DNA of 10,191 nt from an uncultured Bacteroidota bacterium (GCA_903912435.1 CAIWHI010000949.1:1-10191); one strand, 5' to 3'; shown: positions 1 to 7,418, counted from the stretch's first letter. Notes: generated from the sequence alone by a model not told the origin. Program-made: numbers and translations.

Positions 1-224
1 ATAATTTTAAGTTGGCCACCGAGGCAGGTGCTGAAATAATCAGGAAACAAGGTGATAATGTGGCGAAAGTGATCTCTGAAACCACTACTGAAAAAGGTAT
101 AACTACTATTTGTATTGGTAAGCCCCACTTCAACCTTTTTCAAATTATCCTACGGTCTGGATTGTTTAACCAATTACTGAAAATATTATCCCAAAACAAT
201 ATAGACATTATAATTTTATCCTAA
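1..224 (+). CDS. kdpD: C-terminal end of a KdpD-like sensor protein (USP-like domain), 5' truncated by the window edge
   Basis: The reading frame is open from base 3 and ends at TAA 222-224, so only about the last 73 residues are present. The first possible start codon (TTG at 12) lies inside the domain and is not the real start. The visible part reads like the second half of the universal-stress-like domain that follows the KdpD ATP-binding domain: an A-x-E-A-G-A-E strand/helix, a D-N-V-A helix, a G-I-T-T-I-C-I-G-K-P strand and turn (G-K-P is typical of KdpD), then a final hydrophobic strand. KdpD senses potassium limitation or turgor and controls the KdpABC potassium pump. In Bacteroidota this sensory half is commonly its own protein of roughly 370 residues (from memory), and the stop directly after the USP domain fits that. 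The stop overlaps the next start by one base (TAATG), suggesting translational coupling to the kinase. The family call is fairly sure; an unrelated USP protein is the alternative. Confidence 0.72.
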   Translation, partial: NFKLATEAGAEIIRKQGDNVAKVISETTTEKGITTICIGKPHFNLFQIILRSGLFNQLLKILSQNNIDIIILS

Positions 225-1918
225 TGGTACTTTCGGTCCGAAATAAAATATGGTTGGGAACAATTTTCCTGTTCCTGCTGCTGATGTTCACAGGTGGTGC
301 GGGTATCTATTACATTGCCATTATGAAAGGCGAAGCCAAAGCAGTGCTGAAGGATAATTACGAAACCCTTGCATGGTGCCATGATATGCAGCAACAACTG
401 GATAGTATTGACCTTGATTACAATAAATCCGTACCCCTTTTTGAAATCGCGCTTAAAAAACAGGAACACAATATTACCGAGCAAGGCGAAGGTAATTATA
501 CAGGCAAACTAAGGACCGAATTTGAACAACTAAAAGCAGGTGATACAACAATAGCCAATTTCAGGTTGATGCATAATACCATACAGCACATCCTAAACCT
601 GAATATGGAGGCGATCCACAGAAAGACGGTAATTGCCGAAACTACTTCTGAAAAAAGGTTGACGTTGATAATTGCTATAGCAGCCATCATTTTCATGATA
701 TCCTTTACCTTTTCAGTCAATTTCCCTTCCATTGTTACCAATCCTATTATACAATTAACAGAGGCTATTAAAGAGATTACCAACAAGAATTACCGTCATA
801 GGATATTTATAGAAAATAAAGATGAGTTTGGCGAATTGGCTGATGCATTTAATAATATGGCCCAGCGCCTGGAATATTTCGAAAGTAGCAACCTGAATAA
901 ATTGATGTTCGAAAAAAGTAGGGCAGAGGCTGTAATTAATAGCCTTAAAGATGCCAGCATTGGAATAGATAAGAATAATATTATCCTATTTGCCAACTTC
1001 CAGGCATTGCAACTACTAGGCCTAAAAGCCAATGAGATTTTAGGTAAGAAGGTTGAAGAACTCGCCTCATCAAATGACTTGTTTGCCTTTTTAGTCAATA
1101 ATGAATCTACAACGCCATTTAAAATTGTGGTGGAGAACAGGGAGAATTATTTTGTAAGGGAAGTGGTAGAGGTGGCCCAGGGTGAGGGGAATAGTAAAGT
1201 GATTGTTTTGCGTAATATTACTTCATTCAAGGAGCTGGATGTTGCCAAAACCAATTTCATTGCTACCATATCCCATGAATTAAAAACACCCTTAGCCGCA
1301 TCCGATTTTAGCCTCAAGCTACTTTCTGATGAGCGCATTGGCACCCTGTCTGATGAGCAAAAAGAATTGATTGAAAATCTGAAGCAGGATAACCAAAGAG
1401 TATTAAAAATCCTGAGCGAATTACTCAATATGTCACAGGTGGAATCGGGTAGGATAAAGATAAATGTGAATGAGGTGAGCCCCTACCAAATAGTACAAAA
1501 TGCAATGGAAACCGTATCTTCAGGTGCCAAAGAGAAAAATATAGAAATAATCAAAGATTTAGCCGAGGGTCTCCCATCCATCATGGCAGATACCGAAAAA
1601 AGCACCTGGGTACTCAATAATCTATTGACCAATGCCCTTAAGTTTACAACTTCAGGCAGTAGTATCCGCCTAACAGTAAAACAGAATGATAAATTGGTAG
1701 TTTTCTCAGTTACTGATACAGGCCCCGGTATAGCCCCCGAGTACCAGACAAAACTATTTGATAGATACTTCCAGGTGCCGGGGGTAAATATTAAAGGTAC
1801 CGGTCTTGGCCTTTCCATATCCAAAGAATTCATTGATGCCCAAAAAGGCAGGATTTGGGTAGAAAGCAAGCCTGGCACAGGTTCGGTTTTTAGCTTTTCT
1901 TTGCCAATGTATTCTTAA
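224..1918 (+). CDS. membrane sensor histidine kinase (2 TM, HAMP, PAS, HisKA, HATPase), kinase half of a split KdpD-type sensor
   Basis: The protein has 564 residues. A TM helix lies at about 10-32, a periplasmic segment of ~110 residues with helical character at 33-145, and a second TM helix at about 146-166. A HAMP linker (168-220, with N-P-I-I-Q-L and D-E-F-G-E-L-A-D-A-F-N) and a PAS-like domain (about 232-338) follow. HisKA carries the phosphoacceptor His351 in I-S-H-E-L-K-T-P-L. The ATPase domain has an N box (N466, N470), a G1 box D-T-G-P-G-I (498-503), an F box L-F-D-R-Y-F (511-516) and a G2 box G-T-G-L-G-L (525-530). All catalytic boxes look intact, so it should autophosphorylate and pass phosphate to a response regulator not adjacent here. 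The ATG at 224 overlaps the upstream kdpD stop by one base and no Shine-Dalgarno site is visible, so translation is probably coupled. It lacks the four-helix membrane domain of classical KdpD. The kinase call is certain; the potassium role is inferred from the neighbour. Confidence 0.93.
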   Translation: MVLSVRNKIWLGTIFLFLLLMFTGGAGIYYIAIMKGEAKAVLKDNYETLAWCHDMQQQLDSIDLDYNKSVPLFEIALKKQEHNITEQGEGNYTGKLRTEFEQLKAGDTTIANFRLMHNTIQHILNLNMEAIHRKTVIAETTSEKRLTLIIAIAAIIFMISFTFSVNFPSIVTNPIIQLTEAIKEITNKNYRHRIFIENKDEFGELADAFNNMAQRLEYFESSNLNKLMFEKSRAEAVINSLKDASIGIDKNNIILFANFQALQLLGLKANEILGKKVEELASSNDLFAFLVNNESTTPFKIVVENRENYFVREVVEVAQGEGNSKVIVLRNITSFKELDVAKTNFIATISHELKTPLAASDFSLKLLSDERIGTLSDEQKELIENLKQDNQRVLKILSELLNMSQVESGRIKINVNEVSPYQIVQNAMETVSSGAKEKNIEIIKDLAEGLPSIMADTEKSTWVLNNLLTNALKFTTSGSSIRLTVKQNDKLVVFSVTDTGPGIAPEYQTKLFDRYFQVPGVNIKGTGLGLSISKEFIDAQKGRIWVESKPGTGSVFSFSLPMYS

Positions 1919-1932
1919 AGTGTTATATTAGA

Positions 1933-1972
1933 TAGTTCAATATAATGAATTGAATATCATTTTATTGAACTA
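1933..1972. terminator. bidirectional hairpin terminator between convergent genes
   Basis: Arms 1933-1948 and 1957-1972 are complementary at 15 of 16 positions with an 8-base loop. The hairpin starts 15 bases after the kinase stop and ends 31 bases from the nitroreductase stop on the other strand. Both flanks are AT-rich, though neither has a perfect U tract. The position between convergent genes supports termination in both directions. Confidence 0.65.
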
Positions 1973-2002
1973 ATTGTTTATTTATGCAATTTAGCACTGA
2001 CC

Positions 2003-2593
2003 TTAGATATACACCACATTATCCTCTATCCTTTCATGCAATATGGGGTCTTCATCACCATAACCCACCAAAATGGCTAACTGTATTTTTTCAGTATCAG
2101 GGATGTTCAATTCGTAAAAATCCTTTGCCTGATTAATGTACTTTGCCAGGCCAACAGGGCAAGTATCAAGACCTAATGATTTGGCGGCAAGCATTATGTT
2201 TTGGGCACACATACCTGCATCTATTCCTCCCCATTCTTCATCGGCAAGGGTTGTAATGAGTATCACAACAGGGGCATGATAAAAAATATGATCGGTATTT
2301 TTGAGCAGGTTTGTCATTGTAGACATATGGTAGGAGCTTAGGTTTAGTTTATCCACCTCATCCTTTTTAGCATGGCTTATTTCCTTTATGGCAATTTCTG
2401 ATATCTCCTTAGAAAAAGCATGTATTAATTGTTCATCAGTGATTACATAAAATTTCCATGGTTGCTTATTCATTGCAGATGGGGCCATCCTGCCTGCGTT
2501 TAATAATAAATCTAATAAATCCTGATTTATTTTCAGGTCATTATACTTCCTTACAGCCCTACGTTCATAAATTGTTTTAATTACTTCGTTCAT
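2003..2593 (-). CDS. nitroreductase family flavoprotein
   Basis: The protein has 196 residues, a normal length for a single-domain FMN-dependent nitroreductase, which reduces nitro compounds, quinones or similar acceptors with NAD(P)H, usually as a cytosolic homodimer. Family signatures are in order: R-R-A-V-R-K-Y (11-17) and P-S-A-M-N-K-Q-P-W (38-46) for the FMN phosphate and ring; a hydrophobic strand (109-115); the G-I-D-A-G-M-C-A-Q-N helix followed by L-A-A-K-S-L-G-L (123-142) that forms much of the flavin site; and a final G-Y-G-D-E turn (177-181). The ATG at 2593 gives an N-terminus at the usual distance from the first motif, and no Shine-Dalgarno site is visible. It is a single gene, convergent to the kinase and divergent from the receiver-Crp regulator, with its own candidate promoter at 2634-2661. 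The physiological substrate cannot be told from sequence. Confidence 0.92.
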   Translation of the reverse strand: MNEVIKTIYERRAVRKYNDLKINQDLLDLLLNAGRMAPSAMNKQPWKFYVITDEQLIHAFSKEISEIAIKEISHAKKDEVDKLNLSSYHMSTMTNLLKNTDHIFYHAPVVILITTLADEEWGGIDAGMCAQNIMLAAKSLGLDTCPVGLAKYINQAKDFYELNIPDTEKIQLAILVGYGDEDPILHERIEDNVVYI

Positions 2594-2633
2594 CGTTTAG
2601 CGGTTTTAAGCCTTGTTGGCATTTTGTCTTTCC

Positions 2634-2661
2634 CAAAAATACGATAACGCCATTATCCCAA
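2634..2661 (-). promoter_or_regulatory. putative Bacteroidota promoter for the nitroreductase
   Basis: Read on the minus strand, TATTTTTG (2641-2634) matches the -7 consensus TAnnTTTG, and TTG (2661-2659) lies 17 bp upstream, within the usual 17-23 bp. Transcription would start near 2627, giving a leader of about 35 bases before the ATG at 2593. Confidence 0.45.
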
Positions 2662-2695
2662 TTATGATACAGGTCATTAAATTTTTCTAAATAGT

Positions 2696-2755
2696 CCACT
2701 GATTTTCGGCTTGAGCATGTTCCGAATGGTTACTCAAGTTAATTCAATTCAGTGG
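2696..2755. repeat. nested inverted repeats with possible pseudoknot pairing
   Basis: The outer arms CCACTGA (2696-2702) and TCAGTGG (2749-2755) enclose inner arms CTTGAG (2710-2715) and CTCAAG (2733-2738). A third pair, TTCGG (2705-2709) with CCGAA (2722-2726), would place CTTGAG in its loop, so the two inner pairings together would form an H-type pseudoknot. It could be an operator, a structured RNA or chance. Confidence 0.4.
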
Positions 2756-2839
2756 GTTTGTTACCGAAATTTTTAGATCAAATGGGCAATAATCAACCAA
2801 GGCTATTTTCCTGATCTTTATCATGTAATTGTCAAACCA

Positions 2840-2851
2840 AAGTCATGACTT
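2840..2851. promoter_or_regulatory. 12-bp perfect palindrome, candidate operator
   Basis: AAGTCATGACTT is a perfect palindrome ending 17 bp before a TAnnTTTG -7 element, so it covers the spot where a -33 element would be expected. No normal TTG/TTTG -33 motif is found at that spacing. This arrangement suits a dimeric regulator that activates or represses the downstream regulator gene, possibly by autoregulation. Confidence 0.35.
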
Positions 2852-2868
2852 AATAATTTTATGAAATA

Positions 2869-2876
2869 TATTTTTG
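2869..2876 (+). promoter_or_regulatory. putative -7 element for the receiver-Crp regulator
   Basis: TATTTTTG matches TAnnTTTG. No standard -33 motif lies 17-23 bp upstream. The leader to the ATG at 3035 would be about 150 bases and would include the ATTGGTG/CACCAAT inverted repeat. The assignment is weak because the motif is degenerate and the region AT-rich. Confidence 0.3.
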
Positions 2877-3034
2877 TTCATGGATTGGTGTAGTCTGAGT
2901 GATTCTTGATTGATTTTAACAAAGATCACCAATGCTTTATAAGTAAGTAATATCTTTTATATTTATTTGCATGTGTGTAAAACGTAAATACAGCAAAGAT
3001 TAAGGAGATTTAATATTTTGACTCAAAAATTATT

Positions 3035-4096
3035 ATGAAAAAGGTACTGGTTGTTGAAGATGATGAAATATTAAGAGAAGATCTGGCAGAAATTTTAAGT
3101 CTGGCTAATTATAAAGTGATGACTGCAGTAAATGGCAAGGATGGACTTGAAAAAACATCCGAATTCACTCCCGACATCATTATTAGCGATATTGGTATGC
3201 CGATAGTAGATGGAATGGGGATGCTTCATATATTGAGGAATGACCCTAAAACAGAAGACCTTCCTTTTATTTTCCTAACTGCACGTAGCGATAGGAATGA
3301 TTTCAGGAATGCCATGGACTCCGGTGCAGATGATTTCATTACCAAACCATTTAATGGTGATGAACTATTAAAGGCTGTTGAAACCAGGTTGAAGCGGACC
3401 GAGATTATGGGTAAGCACGTAATGGCCGGGCATAATATGTATGATACTCAATCACCTCAGTATGAGGACCCAGGCAATCTGGATACATTAATATTAAACC
3501 ATGATACAATTGTTTTTCCGAAAAAACAGATAATCTATAAGGAAGGGCAGATGCCTCATTACTTATATTATATCAAAAAGGGGAAAATCCGCACTTTTAA
3601 AACACATAATGATGGTAAACAATTAGTACTTGGGCTTTTCAATCAGGGACAGTTTTTGGGACATATAGCGCTGCTTGAGGAAACCCCCTATAAGGAGATC
3701 GCACAGGCTATGGAAGAATCTGAATTGGTTTTGGTGCCAAAAAAAGACTTCGAAAACCTCATTCATCGTAACCTCTCTGTAGCCAATAAGGTGATGAAAA
3801 TGCTGGCCAGGGATATAGCTGAGCATGAACAACACCTGTTGGGCATTGCTTACAATACCCTCCGGAAAAAAGTGGCATCGGCGCTTACCAGCCTGTTTCA
3901 TAAATTCAGTTCAAATAAAATTGAACCTTATTATATTGATATTTCCCGCGATGAGCTGGCCTCAATTGCAGGTACAGCTACTGAATCCCTCATCCGTACG
4001 CTTACCGAATTCAAGCACGAAAAGCTTATTGACATAGTTAAGGACAACAAAATTGAAATACTTAATCCTAAAAAGCTGGAGAATTTGTTGAGGTAA
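3035..4096 (+). CDS. response regulator: receiver domain fused to Crp/Fnr-type sensor and winged-helix DNA-binding domains
   Basis: The protein has 353 residues. The receiver domain spans 1-120 with the acidic pair Asp9/Asp10, phosphoacceptor Asp52 (I-I-S-D-I-G-M-P), Thr82 and Lys104 (T-K-P-F), all intact. A linker leads to a cyclic-nucleotide-binding-like beta-barrel (about 150-240), a dimerisation helix (about 242-275) and a Crp-type winged helix (about 276-345). The recognition helix has Glu317 and Arg321, spaced like the DNA-contacting Glu/Arg of Crp and Fnr. The usual phosphate-binding cassette of Crp is not conserved: the F-G-E-x-A-L position reads L-G-H-I-A-L (208-213) and the Arg-Ser/Thr position reads K-E (220-221), so cAMP binding is doubtful. 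There is no cysteine in the protein, excluding an Fnr-like Fe-S cluster. It is probably a phosphorylation-controlled transcription factor. The ATG at 3035 is the only start in frame after the stop at 3011; no close Shine-Dalgarno site is present. Its partner kinase is unknown; the kinase at 224-1918 is possible but unproven. Confidence 0.93.
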   Translation: MKKVLVVEDDEILREDLAEILSLANYKVMTAVNGKDGLEKTSEFTPDIIISDIGMPIVDGMGMLHILRNDPKTEDLPFIFLTARSDRNDFRNAMDSGADDFITKPFNGDELLKAVETRLKRTEIMGKHVMAGHNMYDTQSPQYEDPGNLDTLILNHDTIVFPKKQIIYKEGQMPHYLYYIKKGKIRTFKTHNDGKQLVLGLFNQGQFLGHIALLEETPYKEIAQAMEESELVLVPKKDFENLIHRNLSVANKVMKMLARDIAEHEQHLLGIAYNTLRKKVASALTSLFHKFSSNKIEPYYIDISRDELASIAGTATESLIRTLTEFKHEKLIDIVKDNKIEILNPKKLENLLR

Positions 4097-4167
4097 TGGA
4101 GTATGCAAAATTTTACTAGCTTAAAGTTAAGCATCGTATTTGTATGTAATAGTGATTTATTTAATAG

Positions 4168-4199
4168 CCCCGGCCCATTATGGTTGGGGTATATTTTTT
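4168..4199 (+). terminator. intrinsic terminator of the receiver-Crp regulator gene
   Basis: CCCCGGCC (4168-4175) pairs with GGTTGGGG (4182-4189), with two G-U pairs in RNA and a six-base loop. TATA and a run of six T (4194-4199) follow. It lies 72 bases after the regulator stop codon. Confidence 0.75.
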
Positions 4200-4266
4200 A
4201 ATTAATTGGTTTAGGTCAAACACATCCCTCATGTCACTCTTATAAGCTAATATAATCCCTTGTTTG

Positions 4267-4287
4267 AATTTCCAATTTCCAATTCCC
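4267..4287. repeat. short tandem heptamer repeat (AATTTCC, AATTTCC, AATTCCC)
   Basis: Two perfect copies and one copy with a single change lie head to tail about 165 bases before the nuclease start and 67 bases before its candidate -7 element. It could be a slipped-strand tract or a set of phased binding sites, or have no role. Confidence 0.4.
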
Positions 4288-4353
4288 ATTTTCATAATAT
4301 TTACGTAATGATAAGGTAACACCTTTCTAATAGTCTCATATATTTAAAGCCTT

Positions 4354-4361
4354 TAGTTTTG
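4354..4361 (+). promoter_or_regulatory. putative -7 element for the exported nuclease
   Basis: TAGTTTTG matches TAnnTTTG and sits 91 bases before the ATG. An interrupted palindrome (TAAAG 4345-4349, C, CTTTA 4351-4355) overlaps its upstream edge. No TTG occurs at the proper -33 distance, so the promoter would be weak or need an activator. Confidence 0.35.
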
Positions 4362-4452
4362 CTTAAAATAACACCTATTCTACTTTCTACTAAATTTTCC
4401 TATTAGCTTAATATTTTAGGTGATATTTTATAATTTCTAAACCATATATAAC

Positions 4453-7359
4453 ATGTTAAGCAAGTCAGTATCTAAGTTTTTAGCAGCTATCCTACTATCT
4501 GGGTTTTTAGTTGCTGTTGAGTCAGTTGAGGGTCAGGTTAGTATTACCAGTGGTAGCCCTGTTACCCAAAATTTTGATGGTATCGGTTCCTCAGGCACTG
4601 CAACCTTACCATCAGGTTATAAAATTGGCAGGAATGCTGCCACTTACAGCACTGCCGGTACCACTACCGAACTAGCAGCTGGTACCACTGGTACTGGTAT
4701 TTTGACGGGTACCTCATCTGGTGGTTCGTATAATTTTGCTAATGGCATTACGGCATCATCTACCGATAGGTCATTAGGCTTCCTTACTACTGGTACTGCA
4801 ACTGGACCTGGTTATTTGTATATGCAATTGCAAAACAATACAGGCGTATTGATTACTGACCTTACTATCAATTTCGACTACGAAAAATACCGTAGTGGTA
4901 CCAGAGCTTTCGATCTCACTTTCCAGACCAGCACTGATGGTACTACTTTTGGTGGAGCTATTGCCGCAGGTGGACAGTCTTATGCTGCCGATGCTAATAA
5001 TACTACAATTTCTAACCCACCAACTACCACTAGTAAATCAGTTTCATTGCCCAGTGTGAATATTGCCAATGGTGGATTTTACTATATTAGGTGGCAATAT
5101 GCACCAAATAGTGGTACTACCTATACCAATGCACAGGCAATAGGTATTGATAATATATCTGTTACTGCAACCATAGGTTGTTCGGGTACACCATCTCATG
5201 CTACTGCTGCGGGTACTCCTTCTGCGGTTTGTTCGGGAAGCACTACCAGCTTATCTATTAGTGGTTTTTCTACAGGTGTTGGTATTTCATATCAGTGGCA
5301 ATCATCTTCTACGGGTATCGCTGGCACTTTTGCTAATATCGCTGGTGCTACCAATACTACTTATTCATCGGGTGCATTAACCACCACTACTTATTTCCGT
5401 TGCTACACAAGGTGCACTAACAGTGGCCTTGCAGATACTTCTTCTGTTAAAACCATAACAATCAATCCATTACCAAATCCTAACATAAGCGGGGGTAAAA
5501 CCATTTTTACCGGTAATGCTGCCAATCTAATATTCACAGGAGCAGCTTCTGATGTGGTTTATTATTGGAATGGCGCAAGCTCTCTAAACACTACAATCTC
5601 TGGTTCTGGTTCTTCTACAGTTGTAGTTACACCTACTGTTACTACTACCTATTCAGTTACATCTGCTACATCAGCTTTAGGTTGCACAAGTACAATAAGT
5701 GGCAGGGCAACCTATATTACGGTGATGAATCCATCGGATACTATACCAAACCGTGGTAATAATATGGGATTGGGCAATCCATCAAATGCTACTAATAATG
5801 TTACTGATTCTAATAATTATTTAATGGTAAAATCTCAGTATGCCTTGTCTTATAACAATAGCAAGGGTATGGCTAACTGGGTGAGTTGGCATCTAAGCAG
5901 TGCCTGGAAGGGTGCATCTACTCGTTGCAATTGTTTTACGCAGGATGCGACTCTTCCTGCAGGTTATTACAAAGTATCCACCGGTGATTATACAAGCACT
6001 GGTTTCGACCGTGGCCACCTTTGCCCATCTGATGATAGGGATGGCAGCGACACCGATAATAATGCCACTTTCAAAATGACTAATATGTCTCCGCAATCAC
6101 CAGTTCTCAATGAGCAAATTTGGGGCGACCTTGAAGACTATTGCCGCAAACTTCTCAATCAGGGCAATGAATTATATATAATAGCCGGTGGTTATGGCAC
6201 AGGTGGCAATGGCAGCAATGGCGGTACCACAAACTCATTAGCCTCTGGTAAAATCAATGTTCCATCACATTTCTGGAAAGTAATTATTGTATTACCTGTA
6301 GGTATCAATGACTCAGCAAGGGTTCACACTAATACAAGGGTTATAGCCGTAGATATGCCTAATGTGCAAACCGTGAATTCCCATACGTGGGATTATTACA
6401 GGGTGTGCATAGATACTATAGAGGCCCGTACTGGATATGATTTCTTTGCTTCTGTGCCAGATAGTGTTGAAAACATTATTGAGGCCAAGGTAGATGATGG
6501 TTCTGCAGGTATTGCTTATTGGGATTTTACAAATACCAATAATATTGCGACATTCGGTGCAACTGTTAAGAGCGATAAATTAGATACTTCAGTAGCTCTT
6601 GCTTATAATACCTTAACCAGGGGAGCAACTGCACCATCTAGCACGGGTGCGAATTGTTTCCGTACCACCGGTTTCAAAAATGAAGGGGTATCTACTTCTA
6701 ATACCGATTACTACCAGGTGAAGCTAAAAGCCCGCTCTGGCTACAAGTTATCAGTAAATGGTATTGATGCCCGTTTTTCAGGTACCAACACTTTTTATGC
6801 TGCACCAGGTGTCACTTCACAATATGCATATAGCACTAATGGCACTACGTTCACTATGATTGGTGCTCCTGTAACTTCTACCGTATTATTGCCTTCTACT
6901 GTTGATTGTTCTGGTATTGGTGCTATGCAGAATTTGGCTGATACCACTACACTTTACATCCGTTATTATGCGAGCGGACAAACTACCACCGGTGGTTGGG
7001 GCTTTGCTTCATCTGATACTGGTGTTTGCGGCCTTATTATTAATGGCTCTTTAGTAGCCACAGGAGGTCGCCCTGCTATTAATTCAAACAAGGCACCACT
7101 AGCCCTAAATGAAGGTATAGAATTAAACATCGCTCCTAATCCATTCACCGGAGATATAAAGCTTTCCTACAAATCAGCCACCGACCAGCCATTAACCCTC
7201 AATATTTATAATCTTGCCGGTACAGTGGTGTATTCCCGTCTACTTGAATTGGCAACAGATGACATTTACCTGCAACTCAATAATATTCCTGCAGGTAATT
7301 ATATCCTTTCCCTTCAATCCGATAATACCAGGGTAGTAAGGAAAATTGTGAAACAATAG
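4453..7359 (+). CDS. exported DNA/RNA non-specific endonuclease with beta-sandwich domains and a T9SS C-terminal sorting domain
   Basis: The protein has 968 residues. A signal peptide (1 to about 28) precedes a Ser/Thr/Gly-rich beta domain (about 30-240) and two Ig-like modules (about 242-338 and 345-424). The nuclease domain spans about 450-675. It has D-R-G-H (519-522) with His522 as the predicted general base, and N-M-S-P-Q then L-N-E-Q-I-W-G-D-L-E, where Asn553 and Glu561 match the metal-site Asn119 and Glu127 of Serratia nuclease. P-S-H-F-W-K-V (604-610) is also a family strand. A second beta domain (about 681-868) and a type-A T9SS sorting domain follow (about 886-968: P-N-P-F, N-I-Y-N-L-A-G, I-P-A-G-N-Y, final K-I-V-K-Q). 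It should cross the outer membrane and cut extracellular DNA or RNA for nutrient recovery, biofilm turnover or defence against free DNA. All catalytic residues are present. The gene stands alone between two terminators. The flanking domains might bind nucleic acid or surfaces; that is speculative. Confidence 0.92.
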   Translation: MLSKSVSKFLAAILLSGFLVAVESVEGQVSITSGSPVTQNFDGIGSSGTATLPSGYKIGRNAATYSTAGTTTELAAGTTGTGILTGTSSGGSYNFANGITASSTDRSLGFLTTGTATGPGYLYMQLQNNTGVLITDLTINFDYEKYRSGTRAFDLTFQTSTDGTTFGGAIAAGGQSYAADANNTTISNPPTTTSKSVSLPSVNIANGGFYYIRWQYAPNSGTTYTNAQAIGIDNISVTATIGCSGTPSHATAAGTPSAVCSGSTTSLSISGFSTGVGISYQWQSSSTGIAGTFANIAGATNTTYSSGALTTTTYFRCYTRCTNSGLADTSSVKTITINPLPNPNISGGKTIFTGNAANLIFTGAASDVVYYWNGASSLNTTISGSGSSTVVVTPTVTTTYSVTSATSALGCTSTISGRATYITVMNPSDTIPNRGNNMGLGNPSNATNNVTDSNNYLMVKSQYALSYNNSKGMANWVSWHLSSAWKGASTRCNCFTQDATLPAGYYKVSTGDYTSTGFDRGHLCPSDDRDGSDTDNNATFKMTNMSPQSPVLNEQIWGDLEDYCRKLLNQGNELYIIAGGYGTGGNGSNGGTTNSLASGKINVPSHFWKVIIVLPVGINDSARVHTNTRVIAVDMPNVQTVNSHTWDYYRVCIDTIEARTGYDFFASVPDSVENIIEAKVDDGSAGIAYWDFTNTNNIATFGATVKSDKLDTSVALAYNTLTRGATAPSSTGANCFRTTGFKNEGVSTSNTDYYQVKLKARSGYKLSVNGIDARFSGTNTFYAAPGVTSQYAYSTNGTTFTMIGAPVTSTVLLPSTVDCSGIGAMQNLADTTTLYIRYYASGQTTTGGWGFASSDTGVCGLIINGSLVATGGRPAINSNKAPLALNEGIELNIAPNPFTGDIKLSYKSATDQPLTLNIYNLAGTVVYSRLLELATDDIYLQLNNIPAGNYILSLQSDNTRVVRKIVKQ

Positions 7360-7387
7360 AATATGTCTAGAATTTTTTAAACTACAC

Positions 7388-7418
7388 AATCGCACTGGGT
7401 TTCTGGTGCGATTTTTTT
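7388..7418 (+). terminator. intrinsic terminator of the exported nuclease gene
   Basis: AATCGCAC (7388-7395) and GTGCGATT (7406-7413) form a perfect 8-bp stem with a 10-base loop. The stem runs into seven T (7412-7418). It begins 28 bases after the stop codon. Confidence 0.88.

Larger units (their letters stand above)
2594..3034. other. divergent intergenic region between the nitroreductase and receiver-Crp regulator genes
   Basis: This 441-bp stretch carries no credible gene. From left to right it holds the nitroreductase promoter (2634-2661), a nested inverted repeat (2696-2755), a 12-bp palindrome (2840-2851), a TAnnTTTG element (2869-2876), and an inverted repeat ATTGGTG/CACCAAT (2884-2890 and 2927-2933). 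AAGGAGA near 3002-3008 lies about 26 bases from the regulator ATG, too far for normal ribosome placement. The unusual length for a compact genome and the density of symmetrical elements suggest regulation of one or both genes. Confidence 0.5.
4097..4452. other. intergenic region before the exported nuclease
   Basis: These 356 bp carry no plausible gene. They contain the terminator of the regulator gene (4168-4199), a triple heptamer repeat (4267-4287) and a candidate -7 element (4354-4361). The last 90 bases before the next ATG are very AT-rich and lack a Shine-Dalgarno sequence. Confidence 0.55.

Noticed and set aside
1483..1878. 131-codon minus-strand frame inside the kinase gene
   Set aside because: It is the antisense shadow of the conserved HisKA/ATPase region, whose motifs are all on the plus strand.
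2907..2927. Crp/Fnr-type box around TTGATTGATTTTAAC upstream of the regulator
   Set aside because: The nearest symmetrical TGA and TCA half-sites are 12 bp apart instead of the usual 6, so it does not fit a Crp or Fnr operator.
3002..3008. AAGGAGA as ribosome site for the receiver-Crp regulator
   Set aside because: It is about 26 bases from the ATG, and a stop codon at 3011 excludes any earlier in-frame start that it could serve.
3623..4134. Several frames of 67-92 codons overlapping the receiver-Crp regulator
   Set aside because: They overlap conserved Crp-like domains in the coding frame and show no protein features of their own.
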